Of a DNA stretch of 64,000 nt, positions 24,888 to 34,378 are shown in pieces. Origin of the DNA: Flavobacteriaceae bacterium PS02338 (lineage in GTDB: Bacteria > Bacteroidota > Bacteroidia > Sphingobacteriales > Sphingobacteriaceae). The DNA lies in the NCBI GenBank assembly GCA_029959615.1, contig JASCOD010000008.1, positions 124,001 to 188,000 of the forward strand, read 5' to 3'. The translations under genes were made by a program, and so were the position numbers. Every line of letters begins with the position of its first letter. The first letter of the stretch is position 1. The notes beneath the pieces were generated by a model. The model did not search any database. It was not told the DNA's origin and was given only the letters and a program-made list of their open reading frames with translations.

Positions 24888-24956
24888 AGTTTTAAGTTAT
24901 AAGTGGTACGTTGTAAGTAAAGCAACGTATCACCTAAAAACTTACTACTTAAAACT
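24888..24956 (+). promoter_or_regulatory. long imperfect hairpin between rpoB and rpoC
   Basis: AGTTTTAAGT (24888-24897) pairs with ACTTAAAACT (24947-24956), and GTGGTACGTTG (24903-24913) with CAACGTATCAC (24923-24933) with one G-T pair. The hairpin starts a few bases after the rpoB stop, ends before the rpoC start, and lacks a T-run, so processing or stability control is more likely than termination. Confidence 0.55.
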
Positions 24957-24967
24957 CAAAAAAGAAT

Positions 24968-27900
24968 ATGTCTTACAAAAAGGATAATAAATTAAAAAGT
25001 AACTTCACTTCAATTACCATTAGCTTGGCTTCTCCAGAGAACATCTTGGAGCGTTCAAGTGGTGAAGTTTTAAAACCTGAAACGATTAACTATCGTACTT
25101 ACAAGCCAGAACGTGATGGTTTGTTCTGCGAGCGTATTTTCGGTCCGGTAAAAGATTACGAATGTCATTGCGGTAAATATAAGCGTATCCGTTATAAAGG
25201 TATTGTTTGTGACCGTTGTGGTGTTGAAGTAACAGAAAAGAAAGTACGTAGAGAGCGTATGGGGCACATCAACTTGGTGGTTCCTGTTGCGCACATCTGG
25301 TATTTCCGTTCTTTACCTAATAAAATAGGTTATCTTTTAGGTTTGCCAACCAAAAAATTAGACTTGATCATTTACTACGAACGTTATGTGGTAATCCAAG
25401 CTGGTTTAATGGGCGAGCAAGGTATCCAGTTCATGGATTTCTTAACTGAAGAAGAGTATCTTGATATTTTAGATAAATTACCTAAAGAAAACCAATACCT
25501 AGACGATAAAGATCCTAATAAATTTGTTGCCAAAATGGGAGCAGAGGCATTAGAAGACTTATTGAAACGTATTGATCTAGATAGTTTATCATATAACTTA
25601 CGTCACCAAGCAGCTAACGAAACTTCTCAGCAACGTAAAAACGAAGCTTTGAAACGTTTACAAGTAGTAGAGGCTTTCCGTAGTTCAAGAGCAAACATCG
25701 AGAATAATCCAGAGTGGATGATCATCAAGATTGTTCCAGTTATTCCACCAGAATTACGTCCTTTAGTTCCTTTGGAAGGTGGTCGTTTCGCAACTTCAGA
25801 TTTGAACGATTTATATCGTCGTGTGATTATCCGTAACAATCGTTTAAAACGTTTGATCGAGATTAAAGCACCAGAAGTTATTTTACGTAACGAAAAACGT
25901 ATGTTACAGGAAGCTGTAGATTCGTTATTCGATAACTCACGTAAAGTAAATGCTGTTAAAACTGAAGGTAACCGTGCCTTGAAATCACTTTCAGATATCT
26001 TGAAAGGTAAACAAGGTCGTTTCCGTCAAAACTTATTAGGTAAACGTGTAGATTATTCTGCTCGTTCGGTAATTGTTGTGGGTCCAAACCTTAAATTACA
26101 CGAGTGCGGTTTACCAAAAGATATGGCTGCTGAGCTTTACAAACCGTTCATTATTCGTAAGATGATTGAGCGTGGTGTGGTAAAAACAGTAAAATCAGCT
26201 AAGAAAATTGTTGATAGAAAAGATCCACTAGTTTGGGATATCCTTGAAAATGTATTAAAAGGACATCCAGTGTTGTTAAACCGTGCACCTACGCTACACA
26301 GATTAGGTATTCAGTCTTTCCAACCAAAACTAGTAGAAGGTAAAGCTATCCAATTACACCCATTAGTGTGTACCGCATTCAACGCCGATTTTGACGGTGA
26401 CCAGATGGCAGTTCACTTACCGTTAGGTAATGCTGCAATTTTGGAAGCCCAAGTATTAATGTTGGCTGCTCACAATATCCTTAACCCTGCTAACGGTACG
26501 CCTATTACAGTACCTTCTCAGGATATGGTTTTGGGTCTTTATTATATTACTAAAGGCCGTAAAACTGATGACAGTAGAGTAGTAAAAGGTCAGGATATGA
26601 ATTTCTACTCTGCAGAAGAGGTAATTATTGCCTACAATGAGAAGAGAGTAGATTTACACGCTTGGATTAAAGTAAAAGCTAACGTTAAAGAATCAGATGG
26701 TACCATTGTAAACAAGTTAATTGAAACTACAGTTGGACGTGTGTTATTTAACCAAATGGTACCAGAAGAAGTTGGTTATATCAACGAATTGCTAACTAAG
26801 AAATCTTTAAGAGATATCATTGGTGAAGTAGTGAAAATGACTGGTATGGCTCGTTCTGCTAGATTCTTAGATGATATCAAAGAATTAGGTTTCCAGAGTG
26901 CGTTCCGTGGAGGTTTATCGTTCAACTTACAAGACGTAAACATTCCGGTAGAGAAACATACTTTATTAGAGCAAGCTGCTAACGAAGTTGAAGAGGTAAG
27001 AAACAACTATAACATGGGTTTCATTACCAACAACGAGCGTTACAACCAAATTATCGATATCTGGACACGTATCAACAACCGTTTAACAACGTTTGTGATG
27101 AACCAATTATCATCAGATAACCAAGGTTTCAACTCTGTTTATATGATGCTTGACTCTGGAGCCCGTGGGTCTAAGGAGCAAATTCGTCAGTTGGCAGGTA
27201 TGAGGGGCTTGATGGCTAAACCTCAAAAATCAGGTTCTGGTGGTGAGATTATCGAAAACCCAATCTTGTCGAACTTTAAAGAAGGTTTATCTGTATTAGA
27301 GTACTTTATCTCTACCCACGGTGCCCGTAAAGGTTTGGCGGATACGGCGTTAAAAACTGCAGATGCGGGTTACTTAACTCGTCGTTTGCATGACGTAGCG
27401 CAAGATATGATTGTTAATGATGTAGATTGTGGTACTTTAAGAGGTATGTACACTACAGCATTGAAAGATAACGAAGATATTGTTGAACCATTATACGAAC
27501 GTATTTTAGGGCGTACATCGTTACACGATGTTTACAACCCATTAAATGGTGAGTTATTGGTGGCTGCTGGTCAGGATATTGAAGAGGACGTAGCTAAAGC
27601 AATTGATGAATCTCCGTTAGAAGGTATCGAAATTCGTTCCGTATTAACTTGCGAGAATAAGCGTGGTGTATGTGCTTTATGTTACGGTCGTAACTTGGCA
27701 TCTGGTAAACGTGTTCAAAGAGGTGAGGCTGTAGGTGTAATTGCTGCACAGTCAATCGGTGAGCCGGGTACACAGTTAACACTTCGTACGTTCCACGTGG
27801 GTGGTACGGCATCTAACATTGCCAACGAATCGCAAATCAATGCTAAGTTTGATGGTGTAATTGAATTTGAAAACTTACGTACAGTTCAAACTACTACCGA

Positions 27901-29254
27901 AGATGGTGTAATTGAGATCGTTTTAGGTCGTTCAGGTGAGTTCAGAATTGTTGAGCCAGGAACAAACAAAGTAATTGTAAACAACAATATTCCTTACGGT
28001 GCATTCTTATATGTTAAGGAAGGTGATAAAGTTGCTAAAGGTGATAAAATTGTTTCTTGGGATCCATATAACGCGGTTATTATCTCAGAATTTGGAGGTA
28101 AAATCGAGTTTGATGCTATCATTGAAGGTGTAACTTTCCGTGAAGAATCTGATGAGCAAACTGGTCACCGTGAAAAAGTAATTATTGACACTCGTGATAA
28201 AACCAAAAACCCTTCTATCAAGGTATTGGATAAAAAAGGCGAAGTGATCAGAACTTACAACATTCCAGTAGGTGCACACATTGCCGTTGATGATCAAGAT
28301 GCTGTACAAACTGGACAGGTATTAGTTAAAATTCCTCGTGCTACTGGTAAAACCCGAGATATTACAGGTGGTTTACCTCGTGTAACTGAGTTATTCGAGG
28401 CTCGTAACCCTTCTAATCCAGCGGTTGTTACTGAAATTGATGGTGTGGTAACTCTAGGTGGTATCAAACGTGGTAACCGTGAAATTACTATCGAGTCTAG
28501 AGATGGTGAGGTTAAAAAATACCTTGTTCCATTGTCTAAACACATCTTGGTACAGGATAATGACTTCGTGAAAGCAGGTATGCCATTGTCAGATGGCTCT
28601 ATCTCTCCAGCGGATATCTTGGCAATCAAAGGTCCAGCAGCAGTACAAGAATACTTAGTGAATGGTATCCAAGAGGTTTACCGTTTACAAGGTGTGAAAA
28701 TCAACGATAAGCACTTTGAGGTAATTGTACACCAAATGATGCAGAAAGTACATATTGAAGATCCGGGAGATACTCGTTTCTTAGAGAATGACTCTGTTGA
28801 TCGTTGGGACTTTATGATTGAAAATGATGATATTTTCGATAAGAAAGTTGTTGTTGAAGCAGGTGATGCGACTACAGTAAAACCAGGTCAGATTATTTCT
28901 TTACGTAAATTAAGAGATGAAAATTCTCAATTGAAACGTCAAGATTTAGCTCAGATCGAAGTAAGAGATGCCAAACCAGCTACTGCAAGTTCAGTACTAC
29001 AAGGTATTACACGTGCTTCATTAGGTACTAAATCATTTATCTCAGCTGCTTCATTCCAGGAAACTACAAAAGTGTTGAACGAAGCTGCAATTGCAGGTAA
29101 GAAAGACAAAATGTTAGGCTTGAAAGAAAACGTAATTGTTGGTCACTTGATTCCTTCAGGTACTGGTGTACGTGGTTACGAGCGTATCATTGTAGGTTCT
29201 CAAGAAGAGTACGATAAATTATTGGCTTCTAAACAAGAAGAAGTAGAAGCTTAA
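24968..29254 (+). CDS. rpoC: DNA-directed RNA polymerase subunit beta'
   Basis: The 1,428-residue product is full-length. An N-terminal zinc site is visible (CHCGKYKRIRYKGIVCDRCG), the active-site Asp triad is in NADFDGDQM at 472-480, and the lid/switch region GKRVDYSARSVIVVG is intact. A second zinc site is formed near CENKRGVCALCYGR. It starts 82 bases after rpoB and ends in a strong terminator. Confidence 0.98.
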   Translation: MSYKKDNKLKSNFTSITISLASPENILERSSGEVLKPETINYRTYKPERDGLFCERIFGPVKDYECHCGKYKRIRYKGIVCDRCGVEVTEKKVRRERMGHINLVVPVAHIWYFRSLPNKIGYLLGLPTKKLDLIIYYERYVVIQAGLMGEQGIQFMDFLTEEEYLDILDKLPKENQYLDDKDPNKFVAKMGAEALEDLLKRIDLDSLSYNLRHQAANETSQQRKNEALKRLQVVEAFRSSRANIENNPEWMIIKIVPVIPPELRPLVPLEGGRFATSDLNDLYRRVIIRNNRLKRLIEIKAPEVILRNEKRMLQEAVDSLFDNSRKVNAVKTEGNRALKSLSDILKGKQGRFRQNLLGKRVDYSARSVIVVGPNLKLHECGLPKDMAAELYKPFIIRKMIERGVVKTVKSAKKIVDRKDPLVWDILENVLKGHPVLLNRAPTLHRLGIQSFQPKLVEGKAIQLHPLVCTAFNADFDGDQMAVHLPLGNAAILEAQVLMLAAHNILNPANGTPITVPSQDMVLGLYYITKGRKTDDSRVVKGQDMNFYSAEEVIIAYNEKRVDLHAWIKVKANVKESDGTIVNKLIETTVGRVLFNQMVPEEVGYINELLTKKSLRDIIGEVVKMTGMARSARFLDDIKELGFQSAFRGGLSFNLQDVNIPVEKHTLLEQAANEVEEVRNNYNMGFITNNERYNQIIDIWTRINNRLTTFVMNQLSSDNQGFNSVYMMLDSGARGSKEQIRQLAGMRGLMAKPQKSGSGGEIIENPILSNFKEGLSVLEYFISTHGARKGLADTALKTADAGYLTRRLHDVAQDMIVNDVDCGTLRGMYTTALKDNEDIVEPLYERILGRTSLHDVYNPLNGELLVAAGQDIEEDVAKAIDESPLEGIEIRSVLTCENKRGVCALCYGRNLASGKRVQRGEAVGVIAAQSIGEPGTQLTLRTFHVGGTASNIANESQINAKFDGVIEFENLRTVQTTTEDGVIEIVLGRSGEFRIVEPGTNKVIVNNNIPYGAFLYVKEGDKVAKGDKIVSWDPYNAVIISEFGGKIEFDAIIEGVTFREESDEQTGHREKVIIDTRDKTKNPSIKVLDKKGEVIRTYNIPVGAHIAVDDQDAVQTGQVLVKIPRATGKTRDITGGLPRVTELFEARNPSNPAVVTEIDGVVTLGGIKRGNREITIESRDGEVKKYLVPLSKHILVQDNDFVKAGMPLSDGSISPADILAIKGPAAVQEYLVNGIQEVYRLQGVKINDKHFEVIVHQMMQKVHIEDPGDTRFLENDSVDRWDFMIENDDIFDKKVVVEAGDATTVKPGQIISLRKLRDENSQLKRQDLAQIEVRDAKPATASSVLQGITRASLGTKSFISAASFQETTKVLNEAAIAGKKDKMLGLKENVIVGHLIPSGTGVRGYERIIVGSQEEYDKLLASKQEEVEA

Positions 29255-29275
29255 TGATATAATCTTATAACTTTA

Positions 29276-29310
29276 AAAGCTCCGGAGTTTACTTCGGAGC
29301 TTTTTATTTT
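29276..29310 (+). terminator. Rho-independent terminator of the rpoBC transcript
   Basis: Arms AAAGCTCCG (29276-29284) and CGGAGCTTT (29295-29303) are followed by T-rich sequence. Confidence 0.8.
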
Positions 29311-29340
29311 TTGAATGTTTCCTTTAAAAAGTTAGTTTTG
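29310..29340 (+). promoter_or_regulatory. promoter of the DUF3467 gene (TTTG, 19 bases, TAGTTTTG)
   Basis: TTTG at 29310-29313 and TAGTTTTG at 29333-29340 fit the phylum consensus with exact spacing. The predicted start is at or within a few bases of the ATG at 29346, so the mRNA may lack a leader. Confidence 0.6.
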
Positions 29341-29345
29341 TTACT

Positions 29346-29657
29346 ATGGAAGAACAACAGAACGACAATCAATTAAATATAGAACTGGCAGAAGAAATTG
29401 CTGAAGGTATTTTTTCTAACTTAGCTATTATCACTCACTCTAATACCGAATTTGTTTTGGATTTTATTCGGGTAATGCCTGGAATTCCAAAAGCAAAAGT
29501 TAAATCTAGAATTATTTTAACACCAGAGCATGCCAAACGATTAATGCAGGCCATGCAGGATAATATTGAGAAATTTGAAGCGGTTCATGGCCGTATCAAG
29601 ACTCAGGATGAAACTCCTTTCCCTATGGGATTCGGTGGTCCAACTGCTCAAGCTTAA
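29346..29657 (+). CDS. DUF3467 protein
   Basis: The 103-residue product reads as DUF3467: IELAEEIAEGIFSNLAIITH, then FVLDFIRVMPG, and a KSRIILTPEHAKRLMQAM core, with a proline- and glycine-rich tail. It is soluble and small, of unknown role. I recall this gene next to rpoC in related genomes, which hints at a role tied to transcription. A terminator follows. Confidence 0.8.
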   Translation: MEEQQNDNQLNIELAEEIAEGIFSNLAIITHSNTEFVLDFIRVMPGIPKAKVKSRIILTPEHAKRLMQAMQDNIEKFEAVHGRIKTQDETPFPMGFGGPTAQA

Positions 29658-29666
29658 AACTTTACC

Positions 29667-29699
29667 AGCCATTTGCTATTAGTGAATGGCTTTTTTATT
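29667..29699 (+). terminator. Rho-independent terminator after the DUF3467 gene
   Basis: AGCCATT (29667-29673) pairs with AATGGCT (29685-29691), followed by T-rich sequence. Confidence 0.65.
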
Positions 29700-29707
29700 T
29701 TAGAATA

Positions 29708-30355
29708 ATGATGCAAAATGCTCAAAGTAAATCAGAAAAAACATACTTAACCATTTTGACCTTAACGGTATGGTTTGCCCTAATTTTACAATTCTATCTG
29801 CATATGATTAGCGGAGCAGCCGCCTCATTAGAACTGCTCATTAGATTTTTTAGTTATTTCACCATTGATAGTAATTTATTAATAGCACTTTGCAGCACAT
29901 TTGTTTTGTGTTTCCCTAAAACTAAAATAGGAGAGTTTTTCGCTACACCGTCTGCTAAAACAGCTATTACGATGTACATTACGGTAGTGATGCTAATTTA
30001 CAACGCGGTATTAAGATTTATATGGGTGCTAGAGGGATGGTCTATTATAGCAAATGAATTATTACACGTAATAGTGCCATTAATGTTTCTATTTTATTGG
30101 GTTTACTTTGTTCCAAAACATCAACTTAAATGGTCTAATATATGGTTGTGGTTGCTCTATCCTTTGCTTTATACCATTTTTGCACTTGTGAGAGGTAGCT
30201 TCGCTGATTTTTATCCCTATCCATTTCTTAATATAGCGAAGTTTGGATTGGAAAAAGTTCTTATTAATTGCGTGATGATAACGCTACTATTCGCTTTACT
30301 AGCGATTATTTTTGTTGCTATAGGGAAGCGTAGATCAAAACGGTTGGGAGCTTAA
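29708..30355 (+). CDS. Pr6Pr-type integral membrane protein
   Basis: The 215-residue product has about six membrane helices and little else, and the pattern around FFSYFTIDSNLLIAL, FIWVLEGWSIIANELLHVIVP and ALVRGSFADFYPYPFLN is that of the Pr6Pr membrane family (FAR-17a/AIG1-like). The activity of the bacterial members is unknown. The start ATG at 29708 is the first of two close ATG codons. Confidence 0.65.
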   Translation: MMQNAQSKSEKTYLTILTLTVWFALILQFYLHMISGAAASLELLIRFFSYFTIDSNLLIALCSTFVLCFPKTKIGEFFATPSAKTAITMYITVVMLIYNAVLRFIWVLEGWSIIANELLHVIVPLMFLFYWVYFVPKHQLKWSNIWLWLLYPLLYTIFALVRGSFADFYPYPFLNIAKFGLEKVLINCVMITLLFALLAIIFVAIGKRRSKRLGA

Positions 30356-30435
30356 AATCTGATTAACGGCATATTTTTAGAAAAACAATTGCTAAAAGGG
30401 TGGTTTTTAATTTGTAACCCCTATTTTTGGAATTG

Positions 30436-30933
30436 ATGGAAACTCAGAAAACAGATATATTTGATAATGTAGCACAACGCTTAAAACTAGAGGGTTTTAA
30501 TGTTGTAAATAGAGATGAGACCAGACCTTGGGGAGGTTTTTTTGTAATAGATGAAGCGCAAGCTCAGCAATTTGCTGATACCTATTTTGATGGATTAGAC
30601 ATAGATACTTTAAAAATTGGAGGGAAATTGAGCCCGAAAGTTTTAATAGTAGCTCCTAATGCTCGTCTTTCATGGCAATATCATCATCGTAGGGCCGAAA
30701 TTTGGCAAGTAGTTACAGGTACAGTAGGTATTAAAACCAGCGAAACCGATGAAGAGGGAGAGTTGAAAACTTATTCGCCTACTAATCAAATCAAGTTACA
30801 TCAAGGCGAGCGCCACCGTTTAATCGGATTAGACGATTGGGGCGTAGTTGCTGAAATATGGCAGCATACCGATGCTCAAAATCCATCAGATGAAGACGAC
30901 ATTGTACGTGTTCAAGATGATTTCGGTAGATAA
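30436..30933 (+). CDS. cupin protein related to the mannose-6-phosphate isomerase C-terminal domain
   Basis: The 165-residue product is a single cupin. The metal-site block is QYHHRRAEIWQVVTG, with GERHRLIG as the second part, and the ending EEDDIVRVQDDFGR-like stretch (here DEDDIVRVQDDFGR) is that of type II phosphomannose isomerases (the ManC C-terminal domain). It lacks the nucleotidyltransferase half, so it may be an isomerase on its own or a sugar-binding relative. An in-frame TTG nine bases upstream is a poorer start than the ATG at 30436. Confidence 0.7.
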   Translation: METQKTDIFDNVAQRLKLEGFNVVNRDETRPWGGFFVIDEAQAQQFADTYFDGLDIDTLKIGGKLSPKVLIVAPNARLSWQYHHRRAEIWQVVTGTVGIKTSETDEEGELKTYSPTNQIKLHQGERHRLIGLDDWGVVAEIWQHTDAQNPSDEDDIVRVQDDFGR

Positions 30934-31001
30934 CAACCAATATTTTAATTAGGCTTAACAGCTTTAGGAGCAATTGTGAAATTCCTCCACAAATTTTTTG
31001 T

Positions 31002-31730
31002 ATGATTATTTTATATTTTTTCTTGGCACATTGGTTTTTATCATTGTTTAGCCAAACCTTTTTCCTGCACCGTTATTCGTCACATAAAATGTTTAAGATG
31101 AATACATTCTGGGAACGATTTTTCTATATTCTGTTACTGTTATCTCAGGGTTCTTCTTTCTTAAATCCAAGGGCCTATGCCATTTTGCACCGTATGCACC
31201 ATGCCTATAGTGATACCGTAAAAGATCCACATTCTCCTCATTTTTTTAAGGATGTTTTTGGAATGATGATCGCCACTAAAAACATGTATTTGGCTTACCT
31301 ATTGCATAGAATTGAACCTGAGCCTGCTTTTAGGGGAAATTATCCTGAATGGCCAATCGTTGATAAAATTGGAGATTCATGGTTTTGGAGATTAGCCTGT
31401 GCCGCTTTCTACATCTGGTTTTATGTAACCTTTGCTACACAATGGTGGATGTTTTTATTATTACCAATCCACTTTTTAATGGGACCAATTCATGGGGCAA
31501 TTGTAAATTGGTGTGGACATAAATATGGTTATTCTAACCATGATAATGATGACCATAGCAAAAATTCATTGCCTTGGGATTTCCTATTGATGGGCGAGTT
31601 ATTTCAAAATAACCATCATAAGAGACCAAACTCTCCTAATTTTGCTTCAAAGTGGTGGGAGTTTGATCCAACTTATCCAGTGATGAAAATAATGCATTGG
31701 TTACGTATCATCAAAATAAGAAAAGTCTAA
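31002..31730 (+). CDS. membrane fatty-acid desaturase
   Basis: The 242-residue product has the three histidine boxes of membrane desaturases of the delta-9 acyl type: HRYSSH at 23-28, HRMHH at 63-67 and NNHHKRP near 203-209, plus HGAIVNWCGHKYG between the last two. Four membrane helices are likely. It should introduce a double bond into acyl chains, and so adjust membrane fluidity. A cytochrome-b5 domain is absent, so an outside electron donor is needed. Confidence 0.85.
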   Translation: MIILYFFLAHWFLSLFSQTFFLHRYSSHKMFKMNTFWERFFYILLLLSQGSSFLNPRAYAILHRMHHAYSDTVKDPHSPHFFKDVFGMMIATKNMYLAYLLHRIEPEPAFRGNYPEWPIVDKIGDSWFWRLACAAFYIWFYVTFATQWWMFLLLPIHFLMGPIHGAIVNWCGHKYGYSNHDNDDHSKNSLPWDFLLMGELFQNNHHKRPNSPNFASKWWEFDPTYPVMKIMHWLRIIKIRKV

Positions 31731-31743
31731 TAGCTTGTTGTTT

Positions 31744-32849
31744 ATGAAATTTAAATTTAATTTTTTGCTATTTACTACATTGCTGTTTTTAACTATCGAG
31801 TTAAAAGCACAAGAGGTATCAACAAATAGTTTTGACGGTCCATATGTACTTTACAGAGGAGAGCAGATTATAGTAAAAGAATTAAATTATACACCAGAAA
31901 TCTCCGTCACTGAAAAATCTTTTCATTTAAAGGAAAAACAGAAGGTAGTTGTAAAAGTTAAGTTTTCTGATGCTTCAGATAAAAATTTTGAAGTAAAGTT
32001 AAAAACAACTATTCAGCAAGAACCCAGCGTATGGGCGCAGCCAGACAAAATTTTATTTTTATCTGATATTGAGGGAGAGTTTGATGCTTTAAGAGATTTA
32101 TTGCTGGCAAATAAAGTTATCAATAAGAAATACGAATGGATTTTTGATAAGGGAAATTTGGTGATTTATTTGATAGAGGAAAAGAGGTTCCAGCTACTTT
32201 GTGGCTTTTATATAAATTAGAGGAACAGGCCAAAGAAAAAGGAGGATATGTTCATGTGATTTTAGGTAATCACGATATCATGAATTTGGTGGGTAATTTG
32301 AAATATTTAGATAAGAAATATCTGCTTTCTGCCGAAGCAATGAATGTTCCGTACATCCAGCTTTATGATCAAAATACTGAACTTGGTAGATGGTTGAGAA
32401 GTAAAAATCTGACGGAAAAAATTGGAGAAAACCTGTGCTTACATGGTGGTGTTTCCCCGGAAATCAACAAATTGAAGTTAACCGTTGAACAAATCAATAC
32501 CATTTCAAAACCATATATTGGTTGGAAAGATTTAAAGAATACGGTTAAAAACGATACCGTTCTTAGCATTTTTGATAGCACGGTAGGTCTTTTTTGGTAC
32601 AGAGGATATTTTAAACAGCCCGCTCTTGATGAGACTATTGTTGACGAAACACTTAAGCAATATCAAGTTAAAAGGATTATAGTTGGTCATACTATTACGA
32701 AATCAAATATTGGATTTTATTATGGTGGAAAAGTACTTGGAGTCGATGTGAACCAACACGCAGGGCAACATGAAGCTGCTTTGTTTGAAAATGATAATTG
32801 GTTTAAGGTAGATTTAACGGGAAAGAAAAAACCTATTAAAATTAATTAA
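31744..32849 (+). pseudogene. secreted metallophosphoesterase interrupted by a frameshift
   Basis: A signal peptide (LLFTTLLFLTIELKAQ) and an N-terminal domain lead into SDIEGEFDALRDLL, the first metal-binding block. At 32155-32170 the frame changes: the first frame runs GNLVI and then nonsense to a stop at 32220, while the -1 frame reads GDLFDRGKEVPATLWLLYKL and goes on through GNHDIMN, VGHTIT and DVNQHAGQHEAA. Joined, the halves give an ordinary calcineurin-type phosphoesterase of about 370 residues. Loss of about 10 bases between short GTGATT repeats would explain it. A sequencing error or -1 ribosomal slippage at GGGAAATTTG is also possible. Confidence 0.75.
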
Positions 32850-32864
32850 TAGGTTCTCTCATAT

Positions 32865-34112
32865 CTACCTTTTGCTCTTGTGAAATTTTTTCTTTTTGTC
32901 TTTTGTACTATCGGCGCTCCCTTTTGATTCTTTTTGTGGCTTACGCTGTACCTCTTTGCTAGCTAGCATACTCTGCCAACTTAATGGATAAGGATGTTTA
33001 TCTATAATTGGAATAGTGCGTTTAATTAATTTTTGGATATCAATCAGGTATTCGTTTTCCTCAGCGTCTACAAAAGAAATCGCATTGCCATTTGCACCAG
33101 CACGGCCGGTACGACCGATCCTGTGTACATAGGTTTCAGGTACATTTGGTAGGTCATAATTGAAAACATAGGTCAGGTCATCGATATCAATACCTCGAGC
33201 TGCAATATCAGTAGCTACTAAAACCCTAAGTTTTCTTTCTTTAAATTCTGTAAGTGCTCTTTGTCTCGCACCTTGAGATTTATCCCCGTGAATTGCGGCT
33301 GCTTTAACGCCATCTTTTGCTAAATCTTTGGCAATACGGTCTGCACCGTGTTTGGTACGAGTGAAAATTAACGTATGATCTATTTTAAGCTCATCTAAAA
33401 GATGCTTTAATAGCTTTCTCTTATCTGGTTTGTCTACAAAATAAATTGATTGATTGATGGTTTCTGCCGTAGATGAAACAGGGGTAACTTCTACCATAAC
33501 TGGATCTTTTAGAATCGTGTTTGCCAATTTCTGTATCTCGGCAGGCATGGTAGCTGAGAAAAATAACGTTTGTCTTTTGAAAGGTAATTTGCCGACTACC
33601 TTTTTTACATCGTTGATAAAACCCATGTCGAGCATACGATCAGCCTCATCTAATACAAAAATCTCAATTTCGCTTAGATTAACATGACCTTGGTTCATCA
33701 AGTCCAATAGCCTACCTGGTGTAGCTACCAAAACATCAACACCTCTTCTAAGTGCATCAACCTGTGGTTGTTGGCCGACACCTCCAAAAACTACCGTGTT
33801 TTTTACTGGAAGATTCTTTCCATAAGCGTTAAAACTTTCCTGTATTTGGATAGCTAATTCTCTTGTTGGGGTTAACACCAATGCTTTAATAGCTTTCTTA
33901 GCGGTTTTTAAGTGCCTCATGTGCAAAATCTGCAACATTGGAATGGCAAAAGCTGCTGTTTTACCGGTGCCTGTTTGCGCACAACCTAATAAATCTTTTA
34001 GTTTTAAAATACTAGGAATAGCTTTTTCCTGTATAGGGGTTGGCTTTTGATATCCTTCGGACTCAACAGCTTTTAATATAGGCTCAATAAGCCTTAATTC
34101 TGAAAATAACAT
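32865..34112 (-). CDS. DEAD-box ATP-dependent RNA helicase, RhlE-like
   Basis: The 415-residue product has all motifs: Q motif (PTPIQEKAIP), AQTGTGKTAAF, DEAD in VLDEADRMLDMGF, SAT, and HRIGRTGRAG. The C-terminus is short, basic and low-complexity (KESKGSADSTKDKKKKF), a feature of RhlE-type helicases that act on rRNA and mRNA, often in the cold. Its 3' end faces the phosphoesterase remnant. Confidence 0.9.
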   Translation of the reverse strand: MLFSELRLIEPILKAVESEGYQKPTPIQEKAIPSILKLKDLLGCAQTGTGKTAAFAIPMLQILHMRHLKTAKKAIKALVLTPTRELAIQIQESFNAYGKNLPVKNTVVFGGVGQQPQVDALRRGVDVLVATPGRLLDLMNQGHVNLSEIEIFVLDEADRMLDMGFINDVKKVVGKLPFKRQTLFFSATMPAEIQKLANTILKDPVMVEVTPVSSTAETINQSIYFVDKPDKRKLLKHLLDELKIDHTLIFTRTKHGADRIAKDLAKDGVKAAAIHGDKSQGARQRALTEFKERKLRVLVATDIAARGIDIDDLTYVFNYDLPNVPETYVHRIGRTGRAGANGNAISFVDAEENEYLIDIQKLIKRTIPIIDKHPYPLSWQSMLASKEVQRKPQKESKGSADSTKDKKKKFHKSKR

Positions 34113-34378
34113 TTTTTATTTAAAATTTAAAAGTAAAAATTAAGATGTAGTCGTTAGACTTTCATCGTTAATCTTCGAAGAAGCTAGAACAATCATTGCT
34201 GGAAGGACTAACTTGCGAGTTGCTTTAAATGATTAAAGAAATTCAGCTTCGAGCTCCAAAGGTAGGTAAAATTTATTTGGTAGGCGCTTTATTGATTTTT
34301 GTAAAAGAATTAGTAGTGTTTGATGGTAATTTCAGCCTCTTTTCAAAGAACCCCTTTGGGGCTTTCGTTATCAATTGG

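Noticed and set aside
32199..32849. Second half of the phosphoesterase as a separate gene
   Set aside because: The first residues lack a proper start or signal and the motif GDLFDRG lies before this frame's ATG; the two halves are one gene.
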